DNA of 64,000 nt from Leisingera aquimarina DSM 24565 (GCF_000473165.1 NZ_KI421504.1:2526009-2590008); one strand, 5' to 3'. Shown: positions 53,779-62,605, numbered from the stretch's first letter. Notes: a model not told the origin generated them from the letters alone. Program-made: numbers and translations.

Positions 53779-56133
53779 ATGTTGTTTGGACTTGATGGCG
53801 TCGAAATCGGCCTGCTCATCGTATTCATGTGCCTCTTCGGGGGCATCCTCTCCGGCTTTCCGGTGGCCTTTGCCATCGGCGGCGCCGGGATCATCTCCTT
53901 CGGGATCATCGCGGCGCTGGACAGCTCCGGCATCCTGATCCACCAGGCCATCGACACCTCGTCGCAGGCCTACCGCGATCTGCTGAGCTCCGGCATCAGG
54001 CCGGACAAGGTGTCGGTCTTCCGCTACCCGGATCTGCCAAGACTGGCCGAACCTGTGTTCACCCAGGGCTGGGAAGTGGCGCTGGACCGCAACATTTCCT
54101 TCATTGTCAACCGGATGAACGAACGTGTTCTGGCCGGTGCCTCGATCGAGACGCTGCTGGCGGTTCTGATGTTCGTGCTGATGGGCATCACGCTGGAGCG
54201 CTCCAAGATCGCTAACGACCTCTTGACCACCATGGCGCGCGTCTTTGGCCCGCTGCCAGGCGGTCTGGCGGTGTCGATTGTGGTTGTGGGCGCGTTTTTG
54301 GCTGCCTCCACCGGCATCGTTGGTGCCACCGTGGTGACCATGGGCCTGCTGGCGCTGCCCACCATGCTGCGCAACAACTACTCGCCCGAGCTGGCAACCG
54401 GCGTGATCGCCGCCTCCGGCACCCTGGGCCAGATCATTCCACCGTCGATTGTGATCGTTCTCTTGGGCACGCTTGCCGGCGACCTCTATTCCACCGCGCA
54501 GGAAACCCGCGCGATGGAAGCGGGCTGTTCAGACGCGCTGACCTATCTGGGCGAACCTGCGGTGGTATCGGTCGGCACCCTGTTCCAGGCCGCACTGCTG
54601 CCGGGTATTCTGCTGGCGCTGCTCTATGCGACCTACGCCTTTGGCTATGCGCTGCTGAACCCGCACAAGGCCCCGGCCGTGGCAATGGAACCGGGCACCG
54701 GTGAAGTGATCACCCGCGGTGAAGGCCTGACCTGGTTCTTGGCGGTTCCGGCGGCCGTGATCGGCGGCGCCATCCTGCTGGGCAGCTTCAACGTCATCGG
54801 CAGCCAGAACATCACCGTCTCGACCTTCTCGGATGCAGGCGAGACCGCCTCCTTGCGCACCAATGTCGGTGCCGAATGCAAAGCCGCGATGATCGACCTG
54901 CACGGGCAGGAGGACTGGGACGCGGCTGTTGCAGAACAGGAGGCCATTGACGCCGCCGGCGGCGTGACATTGTCAGAACGGCTGAGCGAGGATGAAATCA
55001 TCGCCGCCCGTGATGCCAAGATTGCCGCCGCCGCGCCGATCGGCACCGGTATCGCAGTGATCATGATCCTTCTGGGTCTGGTGCTGGCCTTTGGCCGCGG
55101 TGTGGCGCCGTCGCGCGATTCTAAGCCGCTGATCCTGGGCGCCATCGGCGTGCTGCTGATTGCGCTGGTGGATCTGGTGGCCATTGCGCCGGCCACTTCG
55201 GCAGGTGCTACCGTGCTGTGGATCGCTTTGCCGCTGCTGCTGGCACTGTGGGGTTGCCGCGAGGCCGCCGCGCGCTGCGCCACCAACGATCTGATCCGGG
55301 TGGTGTTCCCGCCGCTGGTGCTGATCGTTGCGGTGCTGGGGTCGATCCTGGGCGGTATCACCAACCCGACGCCCGCTGCGGCGCTGGGGGCAGGCGGTGC
55401 TATCATGCTGGCGGCCTACCGCAAACTGCAGGATGAGGGCCGGTCCGGCAAGATCATCATCTGGTCCACCTTTGCGGTTATGCTGTGCATTCTTGTCGGC
55501 ATGAACTTTGACCTGCGGGTCAATCAGGGCGGCGTTTCCTTGGAAAGCTGGATCGCTTTCTTTGTGGCCTACGGCGCCTATCTATTTGCGCTTTTCGGAT
55601 TGCTATACGGCTGCTGGGTGCTGTTCAAATCAGGCGTGCTGACACCGATTGTGCGAGAGACCGCCAAAGTGACCTCAATGGTGTTCACTATCCTGATCGG
55701 CTCGCAGCTGCTCAATTTGGTGGTGATCTCCTTTGGAGGCGAACACTATATCCAGCAGTTCCTGAAGAGCTTTGACAACGAGATGACGGTCTTCCTGATC
55801 GTGATGCTGGTGCTGTTCTTCCTGGGTTTCGTGCTGGATTTCCTAGAGATCATCTACATCGTGATCCCCATCGTCGGGCCGGTGATCTATGGCGGATCTT
55901 TCGATCCGAAATGGGTGACAATCATGGTGGCGGTGAACCTGCAGACTTCGTTCTTGACACCGCCCTTCGGGTTCGCGCTGTTCTACTTGCGCGGGGTGGC
56001 ACCCAAAGAGGTGACCACGGCCCATATCTACCGCGGGATCGTGCCCTTTGTGCTGATCCAGGTGGTGGGCATCGCCATCCTGTGGGCGTTCCCGGCAATC
56101 GTGACCATCGTGCCGGCGTTGATCCCGAACTGA
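53779..56133 (+). CDS. dctM: TRAP transporter large permease, oversized
   Basis: 784 residues, nearly twice the usual 430. The DctM core is recognisable at both ends: FGGILSGFPVAFAIGGAGII, VVVGAFLAASTGIVGATVVT and SGTLGQIIPPSIVIVLLG in the N-terminal half, and TNPTPAAALGAGGAIMLAAY, FLDFLEIIYIVIPIVGPVIY and TSFLTPPFGFALFYLRG in the C-terminal half. Between them lies an insert with a hydrophilic part (about 355-410, including CKAAMIDLHGQEDWDAAVAE) and additional helices. Other roseobacter transporters share this enlarged form. Completes a dctPQM operon with a strong terminator after it. Confidence 0.93.
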   Translation: MLFGLDGVEIGLLIVFMCLFGGILSGFPVAFAIGGAGIISFGIIAALDSSGILIHQAIDTSSQAYRDLLSSGIRPDKVSVFRYPDLPRLAEPVFTQGWEVALDRNISFIVNRMNERVLAGASIETLLAVLMFVLMGITLERSKIANDLLTTMARVFGPLPGGLAVSIVVVGAFLAASTGIVGATVVTMGLLALPTMLRNNYSPELATGVIAASGTLGQIIPPSIVIVLLGTLAGDLYSTAQETRAMEAGCSDALTYLGEPAVVSVGTLFQAALLPGILLALLYATYAFGYALLNPHKAPAVAMEPGTGEVITRGEGLTWFLAVPAAVIGGAILLGSFNVIGSQNITVSTFSDAGETASLRTNVGAECKAAMIDLHGQEDWDAAVAEQEAIDAAGGVTLSERLSEDEIIAARDAKIAAAAPIGTGIAVIMILLGLVLAFGRGVAPSRDSKPLILGAIGVLLIALVDLVAIAPATSAGATVLWIALPLLLALWGCREAAARCATNDLIRVVFPPLVLIVAVLGSILGGITNPTPAAALGAGGAIMLAAYRKLQDEGRSGKIIIWSTFAVMLCILVGMNFDLRVNQGGVSLESWIAFFVAYGAYLFALFGLLYGCWVLFKSGVLTPIVRETAKVTSMVFTILIGSQLLNLVVISFGGEHYIQQFLKSFDNEMTVFLIVMLVLFFLGFVLDFLEIIYIVIPIVGPVIYGGSFDPKWVTIMVAVNLQTSFLTPPFGFALFYLRGVAPKEVTTAHIYRGIVPFVLIQVVGIAILWAFPAIVTIVPALIPN

Positions 56134-56157
56134 TCAGGGCGCGTGATAAGAAACGGA

Positions 56158-56188
56158 AAAGGGGCCCTAAGCGGGCCCCTTTGCTTTT
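56158..56188 (+). terminator. Rho-independent terminator of the TRAP operon
   Basis: AAAGGGGCCC-TAAGC-GGGCCCCTTT (56158-56182) followed by GCTTTT. Confidence 0.87.
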
Positions 56189-56190
56189 GT

Positions 56191-56262
56191 GCCGGGGGAG
56201 GGGCGCTGCCCCTCTGCGCCCTTGGCGCATTCACCCCGGAGTATTTTTGACCAGAAAGAAGC
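56191..56262. repeat. Dispersed ACTCCGGGG-type intergenic repeat, copy 2
   Basis: Read on the minus strand: CAAAAATACTCCGGGGTG, then a GCGCC...GGCGC hairpin, then AGGGGCAGCGCCCCT. Shares its first 16 bases and the GGCAGCGCCCC core with 25448-25480. Lies between the TRAP terminator and the VOC gene end. Confidence 0.7.
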
Positions 56263-56268
56263 TGGGGA

Positions 56269-56652
56269 TCAGGCGAACTGGATCAGATCCCAGCGGTTGC
56301 CGAAGGGATCGCGCCAGACGGCAACGGTGCCATAGGGTTCATGCCGCGGCTCTTCCTCGAAGGTGACGCCCTGGGCCAGCATTGCGGTATGATCTCGGAC
56401 GAAATCGTCTGTCGCCAGAAACAGGCCGACACGGCCGCCGAACTGGTTGCCGATGGCGGCCTCCTGATCCGGTCCTTCGGCACGGGCCAGGATCAGACTG
56501 CCCTGGCTGGCACCCGGCGGCAGGATGCGGATCCAGCGTTTGCGGCCCTGATCGATATCCTCGGCCAGCAGCCAGCCAAGCCGGCCGCAGTAAAAGGCGA
56601 TGGCGGCGTCGTAATCCGGCACTACCAGGGAAATGGCATGAATATGCTGCAT
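56269..56652 (-). CDS. VOC-superfamily (glyoxalase-like) protein
   Basis: 127 residues. Two beta-alpha-beta-beta-beta units: HAISLVVPDYDAAIAFYCGR and later GRVGLFLATDDFVRDHTAML. Metal-ligand positions look like His in MQHIHAISL and Glu in the middle; the last strand WRDPFGNRWDLIQF is typical. Glyoxalase, dioxygenase or resistance-type activity cannot be told apart. The start overlaps the bpt stop by one base, so the two are co-translated. Confidence 0.88.
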   Translation of the reverse strand: MQHIHAISLVVPDYDAAIAFYCGRLGWLLAEDIDQGRKRWIRILPPGASQGSLILARAEGPDQEAAIGNQFGGRVGLFLATDDFVRDHTAMLAQGVTFEEEPRHEPYGTVAVWRDPFGNRWDLIQFA

Positions 56653-57476
56653 CAGCGGCTGCGGTGGATGGGCTGTTCAGGCAGCTGGATATTGGCGACC
56701 TGTTCGGCAATCGGATCGGTGGACAGCGGATGCCCGGCGGCCTCGAACTCAGACGGGTCGGACATCTTTTTCCATTCGCTGCGGTGATAGATTTCCAGGC
56801 CTGAGAACTTGGCCTTATAGCTCATCTTCTGGCTGCCCGGCACCCAGTAGCCGAGGTAGACATAAGGCAGCCCGGCCTCGCGTGCGATGGAGATATGGTC
56901 GAGGATCATAAACGTGCCCAGCGAATTCTGCTGCTGATCAGGGGCGTAGAAGGAATAGACCATGCTGAGCCCATCCTCCAGCACATCGGTCAGCGACACC
57001 GCCGTCAGCTGGTTGCTGCCCGGCACAGCATACTCCACCACCCGGCTGCGCACCGGGGTTTCCTCGATCATTGCGGCGTATTCGAAGACATCCATATCGG
57101 CCATGCCGCCATCGGCATGGCGGCTGTCGAGGTAGCTGCGGAACAGCGAAAACTGGTCCTCGGTTGCCCAGGGCGAAGTTGCTCGCCGTTCCAGATGCGC
57201 GTTGCGTTTGAGCGTGCGCTTCTGGCTGCGGGTGGCGGTAAAGGCCGCCACATCGATCCGCGCCGACAGGCAGGCGGAGCATTCCGAGCAGGACGGCCGG
57301 TAAAGCACGTTCTGCGAGCGTCTGAAACCCTGTTGGCTAAGGCTGTTGTTCAGCTGTTCCACCCCGTCGCCCTGCAGCGCGGTGAACAGCTTCCGTTCCA
57401 TCCGGCCCTCCAAATAGGGGCAGGGCTGCGGCGCCGTCACATAAAACTGCGGTGCAATAGGAAGGGTATGGCGCAT
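56652..57476 (-). CDS. bpt: Aspartate/glutamate leucyltransferase
   Basis: 274 residues; the bacterial N-end-rule transferase that adds leucine to proteins starting with Asp or Glu. Motifs: [20 protein letters not shown], the cysteine cluster in [16 protein letters not shown], and late [20 protein letters not shown] with [20 protein letters not shown]. Length normal. It marks proteins for ClpS/ClpAP degradation. The VOC gene is the next gene on the same strand. Confidence 0.94.
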   Translation of the reverse strand: MRHTLPIAPQFYVTAPQPCPYLEGRMERKLFTALQGDGVEQLNNSLSQQGFRRSQNVLYRPSCSECSACLSARIDVAAFTATRSQKRTLKRNAHLERRATSPWATEDQFSLFRSYLDSRHADGGMADMDVFEYAAMIEETPVRSRVVEYAVPGSNQLTAVSLTDVLEDGLSMVYSFYAPDQQQNSLGTFMILDHISIAREAGLPYVYLGYWVPGSQKMSYKAKFSGLEIYHRSEWKKMSDPSEFEAAGHPLSTDPIAEQVANIQLPEQPIHRSR

Positions 57477-58018
57477 CAGAACTCTTCAGCAGTTTCACAG
57501 GACAGATGGAACGGTTCGCAACGTGGTCTCATGATGATAGCAACGCGGTTCCAGTGCGCCAAGTGGACTTGTGGAAAATGGTTTAACGGTTCTTGCGTTG
57601 GAAGGCGGGTAGACGGCCCCGATTGTTCAACATCTGTCAGGAATTGCGCCGCTGAAAGCTTCGGCAAGAGCACTCGCGCAGATTGCGGCACCGGTGCACG
57701 CTTAAGCCCGCATCCGGGCGTGCCTGATCTTTCTGCGTCAGCCGGCTTTCCTTTTTTGCCCTATTGGCACGCCTCGTAGCGATTCTGGAAGTTCGGTTTG
57801 CCGGCTATGCCTCACGAACAGGTTTCCAATATGCTGTTGTTCAATTTGCTCATTGAAAGCGGCTTGGATGTTTGTGCATGAGAACGCCTGGGATATTGAA
57901 GACTTGGGAGCGGGGCAGGCAGGTGCTCGGGTGTATGCTTTTTAAGAACTGATACTTCTGGAGGGACGCAAGGCTGCATTTGCAAGCCTTGCGCCATGTT
58001 TGGGAACAGGGGAGGCTG
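57477..58018. other. Long gap upstream of bpt, nothing definite
   Basis: 542 bp with no gene that I trust (short open frames lack ribosome sites and family features). It contains a perfect 8-bp inverted repeat GGCGTGCC...GGCACGCC (57717-57724 and 57766-57773). An unannotated RNA is possible but there is no positive sign. Confidence 0.5.
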
Positions 58019-58450
58019 TTACGCCCGCCGGTTCAGCATTGCAGTGCCGAGGAAATGGTCAGTCAGGCCTTGGCCGCGCGAGGAAGTCAGCATCAGGATG
58101 ACCGAGATCACCTGCAAGACCGGCAGCGCCAGCGACAGCGAGTAACCTGCGGTGTGCAGCGCAGCCAATCCGCTGTCGAACCGCTGGCCGGAACCGTCGC
58201 GCAGCTCAATGCCGGCAAAGCGCATACCCCAGGTAGCGGAGCCATTAGCGATGGTCGCAGTCCGGTAGGCAAATCCTGCAGCCAGATACAAAAGCGGCCA
58301 GATCAGCAGGCCGGTGAAGGCCGTCAGCACCACTGCGGCGGCGCTGATCGCAAAGATCAGAATGCTGTCGATGATCCAGGCGATCAGCCGTTTGGCGGGC
58401 ACGGATGTATAAAATTCTGCCTGGTAGTCGGGGTCGGGCAGGGCGGTCAT
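58019..58450 (-). CDS. RDD-family membrane protein
   Basis: 143 residues. The RDD pattern is visible: an Arg in PAKRLIAWIIDSILIFAISA, then the Asp of the first helix, and a second Asp in the later loop (ELRDGSGQRFDSGL). Three hydrophobic helices. Function unknown; some members are ion/proton antiporter-like. It ends in a basic tail (LGTAMLNRRA). Confidence 0.85.
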   Translation of the reverse strand: MTALPDPDYQAEFYTSVPAKRLIAWIIDSILIFAISAAAVVLTAFTGLLIWPLLYLAAGFAYRTATIANGSATWGMRFAGIELRDGSGQRFDSGLAALHTAGYSLSLALPVLQVISVILMLTSSRGQGLTDHFLGTAMLNRRA

Positions 58451-58559
58451 ATGCGGAAGTCCTTTGCGCTGCAGGAGCTACGAGGGAGTGGAGATGGGCC
58501 GGACAGTTTCCCCGCCCGGGCAGGGGCGGGGCAGCCTGAGCCTTCGCGGGCCGGGCAGA

Positions 58560-59015
58560 TCAGTGGCTCTTGGGGCCGCCGTTGCCGGCTTCATCTTCCG
58601 GATCATCGCCGCGGGCGGCGGCTTGCGCGCGCTCATCCATGAACTCGTCAAATTCGGCTTTGTCCTTGGCTTCGCGCAGGCGCTGCAGGAAGGCGTCAAA
58701 GTCGTGCTGCTCCTGCTCCAGGCGGTTCAGCGTGTCTGCCTTGTAGGCATCAAAGGCACTGTTGCCCGAGGGCTGCATTGCGGAATATCCGTGGCGCGCC
58801 CAGGATTTGCGGTGGCGGCAGGAGGATTTGCTGAACATGCGTTTGCTCCAGATCATGTAGAAGAGAAGGGCCAGGCCCACTGGCCAGAAGAACACGAAGC
58901 CCAAGACCATGGCGGCGATCCAGGCGCCTTTGCCCTTGCTGTCCAGCCAGGCTTCGCTGCGGGAAAACCAGCCCTGCACGGGTGCATGGGGGGCGGTAGG
59001 GGTGAAACTCGTCAT
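58560..59015 (-). CDS. DUF2852 domain protein
   Basis: 151 residues. One membrane segment about 32-52 (AWIAAMVLGFVFFWPVGLAL), preceded by a soluble start and followed by a cytoplasmic, acidic coiled-coil-like tail (LNRLEQEQHDFDAFLQRLRE) that is typical of DUF2852. Function unknown. It is the last core-type gene before the accessory segment. The RDD gene is downstream on the same strand. Confidence 0.85.
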   Translation of the reverse strand: MTSFTPTAPHAPVQGWFSRSEAWLDSKGKGAWIAAMVLGFVFFWPVGLALLFYMIWSKRMFSKSSCRHRKSWARHGYSAMQPSGNSAFDAYKADTLNRLEQEQHDFDAFLQRLREAKDKAEFDEFMDERAQAAARGDDPEDEAGNGGPKSH

Positions 59016-59620
59016 CGGGGTCCTCCAGGTTATCGGTGAATGTAAACCTCTTTCACATTATGGCATATCGGATGCCGACGGCCTGGGTTCAAGGGGAATG
59101 TAAAGCTATTTTACATTCACGCTGTAGCGGGACACTTCGCGTTGCAGTGCGGGACACTTCCCGTTGCAGCAACTCGTTGTAGCGGGACACTTCGCATTGC
59201 AGTGCGGGACACTTCCCGTTGCAGCAACTCATTTTTGCAATTTCCCTGATTTTTAAGCCTGAAACCGGGGTTTAGCCAGCCCGGATCTGCGCCGGTTCCG
59301 CGATTTGACGCCGCGATTTTGGGACACTTCCCGTTGCAGTACGGGACACTTTCCGTTGCAATACCCGGCAATCCGCCGCCCAAACCGTAAAAAACGCCGG
59401 GCGGCAGAGGGTTTTAAAGGGTGTTTGAAGGGGGGCTTTACGGGTTTTGACGGCTTCGAGGCGCCTTTCGCTGCTCGCGCAGCATGGGCGCTCGAGAGCG
59501 GCGGCTTTGCGCAGAAAGCGGAGTTTTCAAAACATGTTGGTACGCACCAAGAGACCTCTGCTACACCGTTTTCAAGGACGCTATACAGAAGTTGTTAGTC
59601 AGGTACTAAGGAGCCAGTCA
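59016..59620. other. Gap between DUF2852 and the AT-rich gene
   Basis: 605 bp. Left part: control region of the minus-strand DUF2852 gene, with TGTAAA...TTTACA-like repeats (59039-59115: GAATGTAAAC and ATGTAAAGCTATTTTACATT). The rest is the repeat array and a short G-rich stretch. The open frame running into the gene from 59447 is not supported as coding. Confidence 0.65.
59127..59362. repeat. Six-copy GGGACACTTC repeat array
   Basis: Six copies of GGGACACTTCNCNTTGCA (one with CTTTCC) begin at about 59129, 59151, 59184, 59206, 59321 and 59343. Copies 1-2 and 3-4 form a 55-bp unit duplicated in tandem; copies 5-6 lie about 115 bp further on, all in the same orientation. Some copies contain the small inverted repeat CGGGA-CACT-TCCCG. 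Pairs are spaced 22 bp (two helical turns), suggesting protein binding. It occupies the gap upstream of the AT-rich gene. Confidence 0.85.
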
Positions 59621-60826
59621 ATGGACAGAATGATGAGGATGCTTGAGACGGAGATTGAGAAAATCCCGCACAACTTCCTGCGTTTTACATTAACAAGTAA
59701 GCTCGCAGAAAAAGGAATTAAGGACAAGACGACGATTGACGCAATCGTGGAACATATTCTTTCTGGAGGGGATGGGGAGCACGAATGGGATGATGGCTCA
59801 GAGGAAGAGGTAATCATTGAATTCACAGATCAAGATAGCGAAGAAACCCATAAGAAAATGAACGATTTTCTAGAAGAGAGTTTGCCAAAGATAATACAAA
59901 AATCAATAGATGATTGCGTGAATAACAGCTTGCGAAGCTACCGCCAGACCGCTGAAAAAACGTTACATAAAGTTCGAAATGAGGCCAAGGGGTTTGAAAG
60001 TCGTACCTTCAAACGCTGGAAGTCGGCTTTCGATCATCTTGAAATGATGTGGCACATCGCCCAAGAGTTGGGCGAAGCGCATTCAAAAGATTTCGATTCA
60101 AAGAACCTAGAAGACACACACATCGTTATGGCTGCGATTTCCGAAATATTCCCGAAGGCGCTTATCGTGACTCGGGAGATCATTTGTCTTTTGAAGGGTG
60201 GTTACCCTGATGGCGCTTTGGCTAGATGGCGATCCTTACACGAACTTACAGTATCGGCCATGTATATTCTAGAAGAGGGCAAAGAACCCGCGCTTAACTA
60301 TATGTTGAGCGTTCACTTTTCTGCACGTCGAGCGGCTCATCAACTGAATGAGCATGCCGAGCGCGCTCGGATGGAGCCGTTTTCAGATGAAATGCTCCGG
60401 ACCTTTGACAGCCATTGTGCGGAAGCGGAAAAACAACTTGATAGGAAGATTGATCGAGACAAGAATGGTGAATGGCCTGCCATAAACTTGGCGCATCGGA
60501 ATTACGCTGATATGGAGCGGCATGTTGGGATGGAACACTGGAGGCCTCGGTACAAATGGGCCTCAAGGCATACGCACGCAGACTTTGTGCCTAATGATAA
60601 ACTGTTGGGTATGTCAGAGACGAAAAACCATATTACATTAGTTGGTGCGAGCAACTCCGGGTTTGCGGACCCACTAATGATGACAGCAATTTCCCTCGCA
60701 CAGATCACTAACACGTATCTATCGGTAACGCCAAACTTCGATCGAACAGTCCATTCAAGGGTTATTTTGGAGTTATCTAATGAAATGAATGATATCGCAA
60801 TCAAAACGCGTGATGACACTCTCTAA
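59621..60826 (+). CDS. DUF5677-like protein in AT-rich sequence
   Basis: 401 residues from the ATG at 59621 with a good AAGGAG site. Clearly AT-richer than its neighbours, with AT-ending codons, so probably acquired. The N-terminal part is acidic and helical (HEWDDGSEEEVIIEFTDQDS). The C-terminal two-thirds (from about residue 170) resemble DUF5677: FPKALIVTREIICLLKGGYP, GALARWRSLHELTVSAMYIL and, near the end, ITLVGASNSGFADPLMMTAI. The function of DUF5677 is not known to me. Its place between core genes and a prophage tail operon suggests phage cargo or a defence-type gene, but this is inference. Confidence 0.7.
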   Translation: MDRMMRMLETEIEKIPHNFLRFTLTSKLAEKGIKDKTTIDAIVEHILSGGDGEHEWDDGSEEEVIIEFTDQDSEETHKKMNDFLEESLPKIIQKSIDDCVNNSLRSYRQTAEKTLHKVRNEAKGFESRTFKRWKSAFDHLEMMWHIAQELGEAHSKDFDSKNLEDTHIVMAAISEIFPKALIVTREIICLLKGGYPDGALARWRSLHELTVSAMYILEEGKEPALNYMLSVHFSARRAAHQLNEHAERARMEPFSDEMLRTFDSHCAEAEKQLDRKIDRDKNGEWPAINLAHRNYADMERHVGMEHWRPRYKWASRHTHADFVPNDKLLGMSETKNHITLVGASNSGFADPLMMTAISLAQITNTYLSVTPNFDRTVHSRVILELSNEMNDIAIKTRDDTL

Positions 60827-61256
60827 GTGTTTTTGACAAGGCGAACCATACTCGATCGATTCATCTCCATGTTTAGAATCTCCTGAATTTTTCAGGTGTA
60901 GAAATGGCCGCTTAGCCGCCTTCAGAGTGAAGTATTTCAAGTCTTCAAGCTAACAATCTGTCCGGGCCGGTAGCGGTAGGGGTCATTCGACGAGCCTGGC
61001 TTGAACGCGCGGTTGGGGCGGGTCACGTTACGAAGGGCTTCGACGACGCGCAACTTTGCAAAGGATGTTCCCTACACAAAGCTGTCGATAGTCACCTGCG
61101 CAGCAAGAGCTTGCTCTCCGCCCTACCTGCATGCGAACCCGTCACGGCCATGCAGTAGGCCGGAGGTCCGCTTTGGGCTGGAGCTAGCTTTTGCGCCTGC
61201 ATCATCCAGGGACGATATGAAAGACTGCTATGGGCTCAAAATGTCAGCCCGTGTCA
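60827..61256. other. Gap that may hold a decayed gene
   Basis: 430 bp between the AT-rich gene and the prophage. No intact gene. On the minus strand about 61075-60965 an uninterrupted protein-like stretch (FAKLRVVEALRNVTRP, SSNDPYRYRPGQIV) with a stop just upstream looks like a remnant. The segment changes back to GC-rich composition here, so the junction of the inserted DNA may lie inside. Confidence 0.4.
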
Positions 61257-61625
61257 CTATGCCGACAGAAACACCCACTTCCAGAACCGCCGCGCCCGCA
61301 TCCCTGAGTACGCGAGCCAGGTGCGCAGCCCCGGCGCATGGACACTTAGGGCGGCCTCAAACCACTGGCTGTCGGCAAAGGCCCGGCGGAACCCTTCCTC
61401 TAGCAGCGTGTCGTGGATCACGGCCGACTTGAGGAAGAAGGGATCATCAGGCGAGAACACCCAGCGCAGGGGGCGGGGGACAGAGCTTTCAAACTCGCGC
61501 CCGGCCGGGATGGTCAGCACCCAGCCGCTGTTCTTCTTTCCTATGTCCCAGGACAGCGGCCGGGTGGTGATGTAGTCGCGGCTGCCGCCTTTCTTGGCCC
61601 AGCTTGTGTCTGGCAGTTTGCTCAT
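61257..61625 (-). CDS. DUF1353 protein, prophage operon end
   Basis: 122 residues. The DUF1353 core is visible: PLRWVFSPDDPFFLKSAVIH, EEGFRRAFADSQWFEAAL. The family is common in phages and may have a role in host lysis or the tail; function unknown. Its start overlaps the stop of the gpD-like gene by 4 bp, so it is the last gene of the tail operon in this window. Confidence 0.82.
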   Translation of the reverse strand: MSKLPDTSWAKKGGSRDYITTRPLSWDIGKKNSGWVLTIPAGREFESSVPRPLRWVFSPDDPFFLKSAVIHDTLLEEGFRRAFADSQWFEAALSVHAPGLRTWLAYSGMRARRFWKWVFLSA

Positions 61626-62602
61626 GAATTGGCCTTCTCATTATCGCGTTCTGCTTGGAAACTTGTCGTCAATGTACCCGCCAGCGTGTGGGTGACGCTG
61701 GTAATCAGCCATTCGCCTTCCAGCTCGGGCTTGATGCCGGTCAGGTTGACCTTGGCTTCGGCCATCAGATCACCCCAGAACCCGCCCAAGCGGACATTGA
61801 CGGTGCCGCTGGCCCGGCCAGTGCGTTCCAGAGCGGCGTCGGCCGCGCGCTGCGCTTCTTCCTGCGATGGGTAGCGGTGGCGCAGTTTCAGCTTCGGGTC
61901 TTTGTCGCCGGCTTTGCAGGTCTGCACCTTGGCGGTGCCCAGGTCGGTCCATTCAACAATGACGCAGCCGTATTTGCCGCGCCCGTTGATCTGCCAGTCG
62001 CCGGATGCAATCTGGGTCCTGTGAACGTCAAAGACGGGCAGATCGGCGCCGTCAGCGCCTTTGTTCTCGCCGCGCTTGGCAAAGACCAGGGCACCGCCTG
62101 CAGGCTTGGCAACCGCGTCCAGGTCGTTGGCCAGGCGGGTGAGGAAGTTCAAATCGCTTTCGCTGGTCTGGGCAAGATAGGCGTAAGAATGGGCCTTCAG
62201 GCTGTCGCTGATGACGGCTTTCAGCCCGTGCTCCCCTGCGATTTTGCCGACAAGATCCGCAACAGTCACTTTGTGCCAGGAGCGGGTTTTCTTGGCCCGG
62301 ATGCCGCCCAGCATATCAGCCGCCTTGGCCCCGATCGTCATTGTATCGGGCGCCAGCTCACCGCTGATCTCATCGACGGTGAACTGGCCGAGTTCGACCA
62401 GGTCATTGGTGAAGCCGAGGGCAATTTCCAGCTTGGCGCCGGTCGCGGGCAGGGCGACGGCATAGTCGCGGTCATCCACCTGGATCTCGGCGCGGTCTGA
62501 CTTGCTGCCTGCCTCATCGACCACGGTCAGGCCAATGAGCCGGTCGGCGAAATTACCGGTGACGTCGGCGCCGTCTGCGATGATCCGGAAGGCGATTTTC
62601 AT
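61622..62602 (-). CDS. Phage late-control/baseplate hub protein (P2 gpD-like)
   Basis: 326 residues, complete. A P2-type gpD: N-terminal beta-rich SDRAEIQVDDRDYAVALPAT and FTVDEISGELAPDTMTIGAK, middle EHGLKAVISDSLKAHSYAYL, AQTSESDLNFLTRLANDLDA, and C-terminal GEWLITSVTHTLAGTLTTSF. It forms the hub of the contractile-tail baseplate. It lies between the gpX gene (3 bp upstream) and DUF1353, as in P2-like tail operons. Confidence 0.92.
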   Translation of the reverse strand: MKIAFRIIADGADVTGNFADRLIGLTVVDEAGSKSDRAEIQVDDRDYAVALPATGAKLEIALGFTNDLVELGQFTVDEISGELAPDTMTIGAKAADMLGGIRAKKTRSWHKVTVADLVGKIAGEHGLKAVISDSLKAHSYAYLAQTSESDLNFLTRLANDLDAVAKPAGGALVFAKRGENKGADGADLPVFDVHRTQIASGDWQINGRGKYGCVIVEWTDLGTAKVQTCKAGDKDPKLKLRHRYPSQEEAQRAADAALERTGRASGTVNVRLGGFWGDLMAEAKVNLTGIKPELEGEWLITSVTHTLAGTLTTSFQAERDNEKANS

Positions 62603-62605
62603 GGC

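Noticed and set aside
57476-57691. Minus-strand frame of 71 codons upstream of bpt
   Set aside because: No ribosome site or recognisable features; probably non-coding.
59127-59362. CRISPR array
   Set aside because: Repeats are partly adjacent or separated by duplicated sequence; there are no unique, equal-length spacers and no cas genes.
59447-59620. N-terminal extension of the DUF5677-like protein
   Set aside because: No ribosome site; composition is GC-rich like the gap, unlike the gene.
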